From assembly GCA_038373865.1 (NCBI GenBank), contig JAXGGA010002910.1:48209-112208 (forward strand): DNA of 64,000 nt. The letters are read 5' to 3'. The position numbers and the translations under genes were made by a program. Source of the stretch: Uloborus plumipes (lineage: Eukaryota > Arthropoda > Arachnida > Araneae > Uloboridae). The first letter of the stretch is position 1. Every line of letters starts with the position of its first letter. The notes below the pieces were generated by a model. The model ran no database searches. It saw only the letters and a list, made by a program, of their open reading frames with translations, and had not been told where the DNA came from. Of this stretch, positions 48,770 to 60,812 are shown piece after piece.

Positions 48770-49330
48770 AACCGCTTGAAGTGGCGGAAAGCTCCCTCTC
48801 TTTCACTCAGGTGTGAATGAACATTTGCAGCCACCCCCTGCAGAGCTCTTTTCAAATCTTCCCTTTCGGAAAATCCGCCGCCATTACTACTACTCCAGCC
48901 CCGGGAAGTCTTTCGCGCCTTCCAGACCCTCCTGCGTCTAGCGATCGTCTGGGAGGGGGGTGGCGCGAGAAGGAGCAAAATCGATGAAATCCAGGCCAGT
49001 CACACCAGAGCCTGACCCTGAGCTTTGTCCTTACCCTTCCTCGCCGCGCTGCATGATGGGAAGCTGCTGCAGCACCTATACCTTTCCCGCTGCTCCCCTC
49101 TTTCTCCTTCTTTTTCGATTTGCTTCTCTCCTCCTCCTCCCTCTTTCTCTCCCTCTCTCTTTTTTTCTTCCTCTTTCTTCTTTCTCTCTTTCTCTTTATC
49201 TTTATTTCGGTTTTAATTCGAGGCTTAGACGGTAGAGCGGAGAAAGGCAGCTTCGGATGCAGGTCTTGTAATTGGGTTTTAACGGAAGCTCTACGCTCGG
49301 GGAGGGGAGTTTAATAGTTACGCAAAATAA
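48770..49330. promoter_or_regulatory. CpG-rich, polypyrimidine block: candidate promoter or first exon
   Basis: The only strongly GC-rich stretch of the window (about 48780-49070), with many CpG dinucleotides (TTTCGCGCC, CTAGCGATCGTC, CCTCGCCGCGCTGC). It is followed by a 120-bp pure CT tract (49080-49205) that reads as GAGA repeats on the minus strand; such GAGA sequences are common near arthropod promoters. Open frames exist on both strands (minus 48697-48978 with 93 codons; plus 48960-49235 with 91 codons), including ATGATGGGAAGCTGCTGC at 49053 on the plus strand and ATGGCGGCGG on the minus strand. I cannot decide the direction of transcription. Confidence 0.45.
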
Positions 49331-52165
49331 CTTTTAGATGGAATTCGGGAAGAAAGAGTTGTCGCGCAAATTTATGGGGAAGAAAAACACTTGTACGCAG
49401 TACTTTCGGAGTTGTAAGAAATGCCTTCTTCAGTGAGTAGAATCTATAATTAAAAATATATATATATATAAACAAATAATCATGTATTTATACATACCAC
49501 TTGCATATGTAAGCCTTGTGTTGCACTCTGTGAATCATGGGGAGCTACTTGGTGATTCTTTTTAAGTGGAAAAAAACCACTAGTATCATTGGCTCAAAAA
49601 TCAATGCACCTTAAAAGACTTTATCCTCACTCCGTAATTTTTCCTAACTTGATTTTTGCAAAAAAAAATAAGACATTTAGTCACATGGAATATCTCTGTT
49701 ACTGTCTCTCCATTTGAGTTTGAAATTTTAAAACCTGAGTTAACTCCGTGAAAATATTTTCCGTTATGCATATTATCCTTGCGAGTATTGTTTCATTGTA
49801 CGCAAAATAAAAGAACCGAAAATTATGCAATTCCCTAAAGTATACTTCAGAATAAATTGAAATCCTAAATGTTGACATAAAAACAAAGTACTTGAGTACC
49901 GCTTTGCATTTTCAAAACGCTAATATTGTATTTAATTTAAAGCTGCTGAATTTAAAACATCGAAAAAAATTGCTTTTGTGCTCGAATCTATTTCGAAAAG
50001 TAAAGAAGTTTTATAAGGTTATAAGTGACATTTTTGACATTCCTACAACTCTAGATAGAATTGTGATTTGGAATATTTTGATAAGAGTTTTAACTTATTT
50101 TCAGCTGTCGGTCTTTGTTCTACGAAAAAAGAAGGAAAAATTTAACTTAGTCATCGAAATCGAAAATAAATAAAGAATAATAATACCTTTCGTCATTTGT
50201 AGTGTAACACACACACATAGAGATTACCCATGCTTAGTAATCGAAGATGAATAAAATGAAAAAGAATAAATTTATGGAAACTAAAAATCTAGTGAAAACG
50301 AAACTTTCTACTTTCTCATTATGAGTACCATATATAAAAACAAAAACGTTTTTAAGGAAAATTATTTTTGTTTGACTCATTAAAAAATTTATAATTTGAT
50401 ATATTTCTTTCAGAATATTTTTTGAACTAAGGCTCAGATGACAAATTTATAATGAATTTCGTTGTTTCTGAAAAGAATATGCTTACACAAAAATCATATG
50501 ACGTTTTTAAAAAAACTACTTAGGAAAGGAAATGCAAAAGTTATTACTGAATTTTCACAGGTTGAAGCCTGGATACATGTCTTACTGTAAACGCAAACCA
50601 TGGGTGCCCTCATATCTCTTCGAAGTTAAGGGGGAAACATTTAAAGTTTACACTCCAAGAGTTTTTGATCAATATATATCAATTTATTTTGTAATTGATT
50701 GTCTGATGATAGTTTTATCGCTTACTACAAACAAAGAAATCCAACAAAATAGCAAGAAAATTATATCCAACTGTTTCTGAGATACTAAGAGATGCTTTTC
50801 TCTGCAAAAATAAATAAATAAAATGAAGTTATACAAGGATAACTCTTTGCACCATAAATGCATTCTTTTTGTTCTGAATAAGGACTTACTTGTAACTTCA
50901 GAATACCTGTAGACAATTATTAGAGTGAACATGTGCATAAACAGTTTAGCTTTTTTCACTTATTTAGAAACGTTATTTTTAACATTCATGTTATTAATAG
51001 TAAAATATTTTTTGTATATATGTACGTATATGTGTTGCTGTGAAAGTCTAGAATTTCATAATAGTCGACATTAGCTGGAGAATATCAACATTCACATACC
51101 AAATACATTGGCAGAAGGATATTCCTAGTGAATCTCCCGTCAAACTTTGCAATTTCGGTCTTTCACGGTAACACATGTGTTTATTTATTTATTTATTTAT
51201 TTTTTCTTTTCTTTATTTATGTATGTCTGTGTAACTCAGAACACTGTAGTATACAATCATTTCATTATTTACAAAAATTTACTTTTCCTTGAAAACCGTT
51301 AAATTTTTACGCTATAGCGTTTTGAAACTTCGGCGTTGAATCAATTCTGATGGCATAATTTGTGTTGAAAATTCAATTAGGCAGAAAATAGCTCTATGGT
51401 TTCACTTTCATTATTAATTAGCTCAAAATATTGTTCATTAATCAAGATAATGACAGGACGACAATGAAGTCACAACGTGAATAAATCGATATATTTTGTT
51501 AAATGATAGTTTTGTCACGCAAATTTTTGTTCGGGCCGTTGATTACACGAAATTTTGATTAATGTGTAGTACGCGTATACGATTTGTCTAACTTTTTGGC
51601 TTATCTCTTGTTGTTTAAATGTCACATTATTATAATACAAACTTGTGAACATCAAGATTTTACAATGTTCATATGACGTGTTGATTTTTTGACGTGTTGA
51701 AAAGCACAGAAAATATTTGATTTTAGGTCTTGTAGCTGTCACGTTATAGTTTTTTTTTTTCAATAATTACTATGAAGTGGGGGTGCCCTTGCCTCGAGAG
51801 GTTGGACTTTTTGATCAACATATATAAAACAACACAAGAAAGATTTGCAACACAAAGAGAGAGAGGAAATAACACTCAAGACACTGGGGGGAAAGACACT
51901 GGTTCCTATAATTTGTTTCATGTTCAATGTTTCATTTCTGAGGGGATATAAATACTTCATTTAACTTTAGTTTAATGTACATGTGCATTTAGCACTTGCA
52001 AACACTTCCATATATAATATTTACTGATAATTTATTGTACTTAAATGTTTGTATTTATTTCTCACTCTAAAAATATTAAGTGGAAGAATAGCATTAACAA
52101 ATAGCTGTTGCTGTCTGTGTGCGATCGAACTGTGGGTTGTCTAGCAATTCAATTCAGGTTTTTTA
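49331..52165. other. AT-rich non-coding DNA
   Basis: No bounded element or convincing exon. A (TTTA)n tract lies at 51179-51206. Open frames at 49892, 50532 and 50684 to 50959 (minus) lack motifs and overlap. The G-rich tract near 51780 and GAGAGAG at 51860 are low-complexity. Confidence 0.45.
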
Positions 52166-52578
52166 CACTGCAAAAAAATAAGCAGTTGCTTTTACAGTAT
52201 AATACTGAAGCAGAGGTTTCAGTTTAAAACTATAAAAGCACTGTAATAAACTGTAGAACTATTATACAGTTTATTAATGTAAAACTAGTAGTTTTACAGT
52301 TTAATACTATAAAATTATCAATGTTACAGTTTATTGCCGTAAAATTAGCTGCATTATGATGTAAAAACAACAGTATGATTCTGGCAGCAGAGGTACCAGT
52401 TCAAAACTGTAAAATGGACAGTAATAAGCTGTGAAACTAGCAATTTTACAGTTTATTGTTGTAAACTAGCAATTTTAGTTTACTACTGTAAAATTTGCAA
52501 TTTTGCAGTTAATTACTGTAAAATTACTATAAAATCACTGCATTTTTCTATAAAAGCAACTTTTTATTTTATGCAGTG
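52166..52578 (+). mobile_element. Dimeric CACTG-ended repeat, copy 5
   Basis: Starts CACTGCAAAAAAATAAG, ends ATGCAGTG, flanks TA on the left and CA on the right. Two monomers with CAGTATAATACTG and GGCAGCAGAGGTACCAGTT blocks. Immediately followed by unique sequence and then the CA microsatellite. Confidence 0.9.
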
Positions 52579-52644
52579 CAGAAACTTTCCCTGACTTCGT
52601 GGTCTGAAAACATTACGTATCTTCCATGATAATGTATAAATAAG

Positions 52645-52838
<194 letters not shown>

Positions 52839-52849
52839 GTGACATTCAG

Positions 52850-53040
52850 AGCTTAATCATAAATCATTGTTAATGGAATGATGCCGATATAATCATGCAT
52901 CGGCATTGCTGTCCATTAGAGGCAAATGCAGCATGATCCATTATACGGCTTGTACAGCTCAATAAACAGACATTATGCACTTTGCAGTAGAGCTGCAGCA
53001 ATTCGAATTAACTGTTTCTCTCTCTCTCTCTCTCACTCCA
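52850..53040. other. Unique block with TAATGGA...TCCATTA hairpin
   Basis: Non-repetitive segment rich in TAAT, ATTA and CAT cores. At 52871-52918, TAATGGA, AT, GATGCCGAT face ATCGGCAT, TGCTG, TCCATTA, giving a hairpin with a 7-bp outer and an 8-bp inner stem and a 10-base loop. A (TC)n run follows at 53020-53033. Candidate conserved regulatory element or small structured RNA; the hairpin is short for a microRNA precursor. Confidence 0.35.
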
Positions 53041-53771
53041 GTTAATTCAGGACAGACAAATATTTAAATTTGAAATGTGAAAAACATAGTTGATTGAAAT
53101 AGTATTTTTTATTTCAGCAATAGCACTTGAAACACAGATTTATTGACTAGAATGCGATTGGCATACTCAACAGAAACACATGAAGAAAAGCAAAATAGTA
53201 GGAGAACGTAAAATGAAACAACCTGCCATAATTCAAAAAATCAAGACGTAAAACAGTCTGGAGTTTTTAAAGTTCGTCTCTAGCCTGCTAGTATCCATCT
53301 TGCAAATGATTCATGAAACATAGTTAATAAGTTAAATGTAAATAAAAAGATTCTTTCACTTATGGAAGCTATGCTTCTAATGAGACTTTGCCAAAGTGAA
53401 CTATTAAAAAAAAACACGACATAAAAAAGGGTTCCATTTTTCGAGCGAGCTCAATTCCTAAATTTCAGCATTTTAAAAATCATTTATAATAGTTTTTGTG
53501 AGCTGAATCGAATAAAATAAATAGGACTTTCTGCTCCAGAGATAACTGAGTTTTAGTTAACCATTTTTCTTGTATATCTTCAATTTTAAAATACTTTTAG
53601 ATGTTTTATGTACTTGAAAATTTGTACATATACTGCAATCAAAGTATACTTTAAACTTGCAAACAATATATTTTACTAATATGCTTTAAATAAAACTTCG
53701 ATTTTTATAATTTAGTTAAAAAAAACTACCTGAATGCGAATTTGAATTTTTGTAATTTCATTATGTTATTG
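53041..53771. other. AT-rich non-coding DNA
   Basis: Nothing bounded and no exon candidate recognised. Confidence 0.5.
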
Positions 53772-54382
53772 CCCTTTATGCCCGACGGGACTCAGAAGTC
53801 CCGCTTATATTATTTCAATATTATGAATCCTAAATGGTTGGAATCATGCTGAGGCTTTTAAGTACCACTCGGGCCACTTTGGCCGACAGATGGTACTTGC
53901 GATCGGAAACAGTTTTGGTAGGGTCCCTAAGGCAGGAATTCAAGTGAAACAGGCGATCGCAAATTGCAATCGCTACTGGAAGTGAATTACATTAGAACGT
54001 TTCTTGATAAAAACATCGTGACGTCAGCGTGGCTTTTGGCTATGAAAAACTAGCTAGATAAAACGTCACAGCCTACTTGGCGAATAAGAGGAGATCGCTG
54101 ACTGCGTGTGAGCTCTTATTGGCTCCACCCGTAGTGACGTCAGTGCGATTAGCATTTATAGCCATTGTAACTTATCCAAATTTGGGAATTTGCGATTGCA
54201 ATGGTGAGTTGCGATCGTCTGTGTTTCACTTGAATTCCTGCCTAAGGCGTAGGGGGCCTTGGACATTACTGATTTTCAAAATTTTTATACTCTGTATATA
54301 TGTTGTTTGATGTATTTTCAACTAAAAAAACTAAAAAAACTATGTAAAAATTCATTACTAAATTATTTTGGAACATAAAGGG
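53772..54382. mobile_element. piggyBac-type MITE (CCCTTTATG ends), interrupted
   Basis: Left tip CCCTTTATGCCCGACGGGA, right tip GGAACATAAAGGG, followed by TTAA (54383-54386); the left flank has decayed to ATTG. Includes a hairpin CGGGACT-CAG-AAGTCCCG (53785-53802) and an AAGTACCA...TGGTACTT inverted pair (53860-53898). Another MITE is inserted at 53933-54240. Confidence 0.68.
53933..54240. mobile_element. hAT-like MITE nested in 53772-54382, TSD CCTAAGG
   Basis: CAGGAATTCAAGTGAAACA on the left and TGTTTCACTTGAATTCCTG on the right, with imperfect continuation through GCGATCGCAA-like blocks. CCTAAGG is duplicated at 53926-53932 and 54241-54247. The middle carries two GTGACGTCAG motifs (54018 and 54132). 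The 77-codon open frame at 54077-54310 starts inside and is rejected. Confidence 0.88.
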
Positions 54383-56014
54383 TTAAATAAATTAGGTCTA
54401 AGCTATAAAAAAACCTGGAGTTGGAGTGATAATAAACTAACTGTACCGTACATGTTCAGACACATTTATTCTTCTTGACTTCATTTTACTTTTTTATTGT
54501 CGATTACTGCAATACTTCACTCTTCATTTTTGATTTATATCTACTCTTCTTTATCAGGCGATGTTTTACAACCCTCTCTTCGTTAATTCCTTAGAAGCTT
54601 TGAAAATTTCTATCTACTCTGCAGACGCTTAAGTAAACATAATCTCCCCGTCTACTCTCTTTGCTTTGCTTTCTCACTGCACTCATATCCGATCAGAAAT
54701 AAGGCTTAGGGCTATTTTGTCGCAGAATGATTCTTACTCAATTGTTCCGCTCTCGTGTCACTCCTATATTTAAATAGTGTCTCAGCAAATATTATCTTTG
54801 TCATCAAATTAGTTTTCGGCTGAATTATTAATCACAACGCACATTTTTTTTATTTTCGCTGCCCGAAGAAATGTACTGCATCATTATGTTATATTTCCAT
54901 TATTTATTATTTCTCTTTGAAAGTTTTAACTGGAAGAAAAGTCTAATATTTTCATGCAGAAGGATGGAATCCTTTAAATTAGTTTGACTTGTAATCTATG
55001 TTGTATTCTACTTAGAAAAGAAATGCACTTCCACTATATAATTGCATTCTCAAAATTATTTCAGTTTGTATTCTAGGGTGTGTACAACGAGTAGATAAAC
55101 ATATCTCTTATTTTAATAAAATTATTTGTTTTATTTTCAACAAAATATTTGCTTTATCCCTTTAAAGAAGTAAAATTTGTATTTGCATTTCAAGAGTTCT
55201 AAGCAAACTTTTATGAATTTTAAAATGAAACAATCAGATTTTCTAAAGCTATGTGTTGCATATAACTCATACACGTAAGAGGGTTTTTTTTTCTTTGTAC
55301 TTCCGCAGTAAGTTTGATTAATAGTTTTGAGCTACTTGCAACTGAACGTAACAAAGACGGTAAATAAACATAACTCTTGGTAGATCATTTTTTTCTTCTT
55401 TTTCTTTTTTTAAGCTACCAAGGTTTTTGTTATTTATAACTGCATAACACACACAATTGAATCAATTTTTGATGAAAGGGCACAAGTCACAAATTAAATT
55501 TTTCAGGAAATAAAAAATACTTCATATTAAAGAAATATTTGAAAATAAAAATTAAGAAAAAAGTGGGTTGAAATCAAAAGTTGGTGCTTAATAATGGCTA
55601 AAGCTTTAAAGTAACTTAATACAAAATATTGGAAAAATTGCCTTATTAACAAAAATTTAAAAATGGATAAAGTAAACCTTTGAATGAAAATGTACATCGA
55701 GTTTTTAGGATTTATAATTGTTTTATTGATTAAATCTATACATATTGAACATATTTAATAAAACATTTAAGACAAAACTGCAAAAGAAGCATAAACAATA
55801 ATTTTAATGGCTAATTTTCATCTTTAGAGCTCATAGAGATGAATTTCTAAAACCAGACCAGCAAAAAAAAAAAAAAAAAAAGCACAGATTCCTCGATAAA
55901 CGGATTGGTTGTTCGGTCATTTTTAGCTGACTCGTGACTTTTTATCGAAAAAAAAGAAGAAGCATTGAATTACGACAATTTAGCAGAAACAGTGATGTTT
56001 GTCTCTCTATTGTG
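54383..56014. other. AT-rich non-coding DNA
   Basis: No bounded element or exon seen; poly(A) run at 55863-55881. Confidence 0.5.
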
Positions 56015-57285
56015 TCGTTATAGTCGAGCTAGCAACGTTTTCGAGTGACAATTTTAAATAGTCGGACTCTTTAATGTATCTTTTCCTATGCTCTTCTAAT
56101 CAGCATGCGGGGCGTCAGGCTGCTAAGAGTGGTTGCGTTTTTTACTGCGCAGCACATTTTTGCTGGTAAAAATCGCGATTTTTCAACCATTTTGGGGCAA
56201 TTAGAAACTTAAACCTGTCGTAATTATGTCATGTAAATAGCAATGGGAAGTTCTATTTCTTGTCTGCACAATGGTTGTTGAATGTTTATTCTACTATAAT
56301 TGGAAAAGAAGTTGCATGTAAAAACTTTTGTTTTAGTCCCGAATTTTTTTAAGTTTTTTAACAGCCCTGTATTTCGTACAACTTTGAAGTAGAAATCCAA
56401 AACTTGACGCAATTGCTTATCTTGTCATATGCGTCTTTCACACCAATTTTTGTTAAAATCGGAAATGGTGAGATCTAAAATGATTGATTTGACGTTTAAT
56501 TGCCCCAAAATGACTTTAAAAATCACTATTTTTCCAGTACACTGCCGTGCTAAGCCCAAAAGTCGTATCTACACTTTTTGACAAAATTGAGTTACCGCCA
56601 CCAGGTGGCTCTTTGCGGCGTATTTTACCTAAATATAAAATTATATTGTCATTTGAGAACGGGAAATATTTCTTAAAAAATTCTGAAAAAGTTTCATTTG
56701 AATCAAATACGTGGTGGTGTAAAACTTTAAAGAGTAATATCTCAGTTTGAGCTCGATTGCAGATTCCACTTTTGCGCTTAGCACGGCAGTACAAGTGTGT
56801 TGCGGAGTAAAAAACGCAACCACTCTCGGCTGCCAGATCCCCTGAATGCTGCTCAAAAAATCACTATTTTTCCAGTACAAGTGTGTTGCGCATTAAAAAA
56901 CGCAACCACTCTCGGCTGCCAGATCCCCTGAATGCTGCTCAAAAAATCACTATTTTTCCAGTACAAGTGTGTTGCGCATTAAAAAACGCAACCACTCTCG
57001 GCTGCCAGATCCCCTGAATGCTGCTCAAAAAATCACTATTTTTCCAGTACAAGTGTGTTGCGCATTAAAAAACGCAACCACTCTCGGCTGCCAGATCCCC
57101 TGAATGCTGCTCAAAAAATCACTATTTTTCCAGTACAAGTGTGTTGCGCATTAAAAAACGCAACCACTCTCGGCTGCCAGATCCCCTGAATGCTGCTCAG
57201 AAGAGCATATTAAAAGATATATTAAAGAACCAGACGCCTTAATTGGTTGTTTTTCCGATGTTGCTAGCTCTTGGACTATCATGGA
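56015..57285. mobile_element. Old inverted-repeat element with an amplified right arm
   Basis: The left arm (about 56015-56180) and the complement of 57195-57285 plus the repeat unit align over blocks such as GAGCTAGCAAC, CTTTAATGTATCTTTT, ATGCTCTTCT and GAGTGGTTGCGTTTTTTAC. In the right arm, an 86-bp part of that terminus is present in about five tandem copies (56788-57198). The interior contains short open frames on both strands without motifs. The outer ends and target duplication are not resolved. Confidence 0.65.
56788..57198. repeat. 86-bp tandem array, about 4.8 units
   Basis: Units contain AGTACAAGTGTGTTGCGCAT, AACGCAACCACTCTCGGCTG, CCAGATCCCCTGAATGCTGC and AAAAAATCACTATTTTTCC. GCTC marks recur at 56851, 56937, 57023, 57109 and 57195, exactly 86 bp apart. 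Units 2-5 are essentially identical; only the first has GGAG in place of GCAT. This is a young expansion, possibly polymorphic. Confidence 0.97.
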
Positions 57286-57689
57286 TCCAGTTGGAAATAC
57301 GATATTGTCACAAATCATTGTGTCGATCTTCGAACAATATAAAACCATAATAAACTCATTTTGAAAAAATTAACTTACGCCCTTTAAAAAAAAACTGACT
57401 CAATTAGGGATTTGACTTAAGACTACGGTCCTGCGTAGTCATTTTTTTTAAAGAATATGCTTTGTTTTTAAGGTTAATTTGATGATTTATCTTGGCAACT
57501 TTTTAGAAGGAGTATACTAATCTTTCTCTGATCAGCAAAATTACTAGAAACTTATTCTATATGTTTTTGACTAAAACCACTTTAGCAACCACACTTGAAA
57601 CTTTGTTTAATAATGAGTTGTAATTCATAAAAGAGAGATATGTATGTGATTTTAGAATTGTAAAAGGAAAGAAATGCATTTATATTATT

Positions 57690-57850
57690 TTGCTTTATTT
57701 ATTTATTTATTTATTTTATTTATTTAATTTATTTATTTTATTTATTTATTTTATTTATTCATTTATTTTATTTATTCATTTTATTTTTTTATTTATTTAT
57801 TTTATTTATGTATTTATTTCTATTTATTTTTTTTTATTTATTTATTTTTT
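57690..57850. repeat. (TTTA)n low-complexity tract
   Basis: Degenerate ATTTATTTATTT tract with scattered TTTTATT variants. Confidence 0.95.
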
Positions 57851-59640
57851 GTTAATTTTTTGTTGAAGAAAATAAAAGTTATCGACAACAATAAAAGAAG
57901 AACAAGAACAAAAATAATGAAAAAAGTTAAAAAATAAAGTAAATGAGGACTAATTTATCAAAAGGGAACAATAAATTCTCAAAATATATTCAGAAGGTGA
58001 AGAAAACAAAAAACAAGCTAGTCAAACCTCAAAATATTTTTATCATATTTTCTGGGTACTTAATTAAGCAGAAACACATGACAGATTATGTCCCAGAGTA
58101 AGAAATTTTCATAAAAAAAGAATCAATGACAAATGATTCAATTTAAAAAGTTCAAACTTGATTTCGTTTGATGAAAAAGATAATTTATAAATCATATTCT
58201 AAATTAAATTCAGTTTTGTGCCCTGATTAAAGGAAAAAATTTTACCGTTGTTTGAATTCATAAAATTTAAATTTCTTGCTTCCAAAAAAGTTGCATCAAA
58301 GTATAAAATTACTGATTGTTCTAGAATTAGTATCATATCATTAAAATATGAGCGGGGGGGGGGAGGTTGATTTTAATGCTGCCCGCATCATAGAGGCAAA
58401 TAATGTCAGATTTATTTCTTACAGAACAAACGAAAATCTGATGTCGAAATTTTGGAAAGTTTTACCTTGATGTTCACCATCCTACGAAAATGGATAAGAG
58501 ATCTTAGGGCCATTTCTAACCTCGAACATAATAGTGGCCACATTAATGTGGCTGGGGAATAAATACGGGGGAACATATTTTTTGCTCTTTTCTTCCGTTG
58601 GTTGGCAACGGCAGAACGTGATATCACCATGGTAACACTGCCTTACTCAAGGTGAATTTATAGATAAATGGGAGGCAAAGTTTAATTAGTTTTTAAGCAT
58701 TAAACAAAGTTGCAATTTGGATCAGTTCTGCTCTATACCACAATGTTATGATCTTTGTTTTAAAAATTCAATTAAAGAAATAGACTACATTTATTCATAA
58801 AAATGAGCGAACTTCGGCATAAATTCATATGCATGTATCTATAAAAAATTACTAAGAAATGGTACGTATTATGCAATATTTCTGAGAAAAAATAAATGAA
58901 ATGATAAAATAAGAATAAATTTAAAAATATTGCTAAAAACAAAAATAAACCTGAAGTAGGTAAATCAAATGAATGTTTTCTTTTGAAATAAGAAAGAAAG
59001 AAAGAAAAAGAAAACTTTTTGGCTAAAGATTTGAATTGTATATCTGTATATCTTTCCACCGAAATAGCTTAAATTACGATTCAAACAAAACTTTTTTTGT
59101 TTTTAACATCTCGTTAATCGGATAAAGAAAATGACCAAAAAACGAAACATATTTCTTTGCAGGCTTAGCGTTGAAGAAACTCATTGATTGATTTGGTAGT
59201 CTAATTTAATCTGTGAGGGCTGGAAACGTGAAGTACCTTTTTTTTTCTACATTAAAGAAAGGACCACAAACGATTTTATTTCTGAAATTAATAATTATTG
59301 GACGTGAATCTCTCATTCTTCGTTGGTTCTTATCTTTCCATATTGACTTTTCAAGCTTTCTTTTCGTTTCGTCTTTCCTTTCTTTCCTCTTTTTTATTTT
59401 TTTATTTCGAAGCACTGCTTTAAGAAATTCCTGGTTCTGTTTCCAATCAGAAAATGTCGAAAGGCTTTTTTTTTTCTAAAACTTCAATAGTTACTTGAAT
59501 CAAATTATTTCTTATTACTCGAAAAGGAGCACAAGAGCTCAAATAGAAGTAGCAGCCGCTTCTTAAAATTCCATAAGAGTTCCTAAAGAAAAAAAAATCT
59601 TAAAAGTTAGTCAAAAATAGGCAAAAATAAAATAACTATC
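57851..59640. other. AT-rich non-coding DNA
   Basis: G-run at 58352-58362. Open frames at 58412-58630 (minus), 58772-59059 (minus) and 59213-59479 lack motifs. No bounded element. Confidence 0.45.
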
Positions 59641-59839
59641 TTTCACTATAAAGCAGTAAGTAACCGCCCCTAAGCCAGGGTTAAGGCAGAAAATAAGCAA
59701 TATACCACCATCTCGTTTACGAGTTGTACCGTACCAAAGTGCAGTCGCTCGCTGATATTCTAATTTCACATTAGCTACCAGTTTTTTTTTTTTGGTTCTC
59801 TTTGCTCTGTAAGAAGATTTCTGCCTCCAGCTCGTTTAA

Positions 59840-59905
59840 TTCCTATTCCTTGCTGAAGAGTGCTAAAAAGCTCGAAACTTCAGTTCATGTATAGAATAAA
59901 CGAGT
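59840..59905 (+). ncRNA. Degenerate hammerhead-ribozyme-like motif
   Basis: CTGAAGA (59853-59859) fits the CUGANGA core. A 14-base stem II candidate GTGCT-AAAA-AGCTC follows with one U-U mismatch (59860-59873), then GAAAC (59874-59878). Downstream GTA at 59888-59890 could be the cleavage triplet after a very short stem III, and TATTC (59844) can pair with GAATA (59893) as stem I. Hammerhead motifs of this kind occur in Penelope-like retroelements and retrozymes. Stems I and III are weak, so activity is doubtful. Confidence 0.35.
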
Positions 59906-60808
59906 TGGTGGTGTATTGCTTCTTATCTATCACAAGTTTAACTAGCTATTTTTTTTGTGAAAACTGCAGAATTTACCGATTCTTAGTCATCGGAAAAATT
60001 CTTGCTCTCATAGAGAGAAAAAGCCCTTGGGCAATAGTGTCAAAACAGCTTCAATAGAACTATGCATTAAAAACCTATCCGCCAAGAACTAAAAACCAGC
60101 AACACATCCCAAAGGAAATGCCAGAAATACATCAAAACCTTTCCAGAAATTATTCTCATCACCAAGTCACTCATCATACATTCCAAGAATTGCCATCCCG
60201 GTCACGCCCAACCGTCAATGATTGTTCTATCCATGGTGTCTGTACCAAATTAGATCACGTTCCAAGCAGCCGGAGTGTGTGTGTAAGCATATTGGTGGCA
60301 AAAGGTTCGAAGGGTGTGTCTGCTGCGGTAATGTGTAATGCTCGAAATTGATCGCCAAAGGCCAAAGTGAGTGTATAAATACAGCATATTTTTTCAGAGA
60401 TATTTACTACTAATTTATCGTTCGCACGTTTTTCGTTGGTCATTTTGAGCGCGGAAAGTTTGATGCTGGCGTTCGCTTACGAAGTTATTTTTAGGTTGAT
60501 GGTTGTATGAGTTGAAGGTTGATTTTTCGATAGGTTTCATAAACAAATGAATGGTTTAGGCGTGTGAAATATGTTTGCTTTTTACACTTTCTTTTCTTAA
60601 CGTGAGCAATTTTTCATTGTCCTGATAATAAAGGGCAGATGCTCAAATTTCAATTTTTTCATTTTTCAGTTCAAGAGCTCAATTATTTATTTTTTTACGT
60701 AAACTGAAAACTTTAGCAATCAATACAACAAAAACACTGTAAGAATTTAGATTATGTTTTTCTGATAGCATATCACTTAATTATTTCAGAAATCTCAATT
60801 TTTTTACC
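59906..60808. other. Non-coding; GC-richer patch 60120-60350
   Basis: Overlapping open frames on both strands at 60118-60351 and 60255-60443 lie in a base-balanced patch with no motif I can name. No bounded repeat. Confidence 0.35.
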
Positions 60809-60812
60809 TTAA

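Noticed and set aside
49053..49235. Protein start MMGSCCSTYTFPAAP from the CpG-rich block
   Set aside because: The frame soon becomes the translation of a CT tract (Leu/Ser/Phe runs) and has no recognisable family; kept only as part of a promoter-like block.
56788..57198. CRISPR-like regular repeats
   Set aside because: The 86-bp units are contiguous with no unique spacers, in a eukaryotic context; it is a tandem array from a transposon end.
60118..60443. Overlapping frames on both strands in a GC-richer patch
   Set aside because: No motif, no splice signals and both strands equally open.
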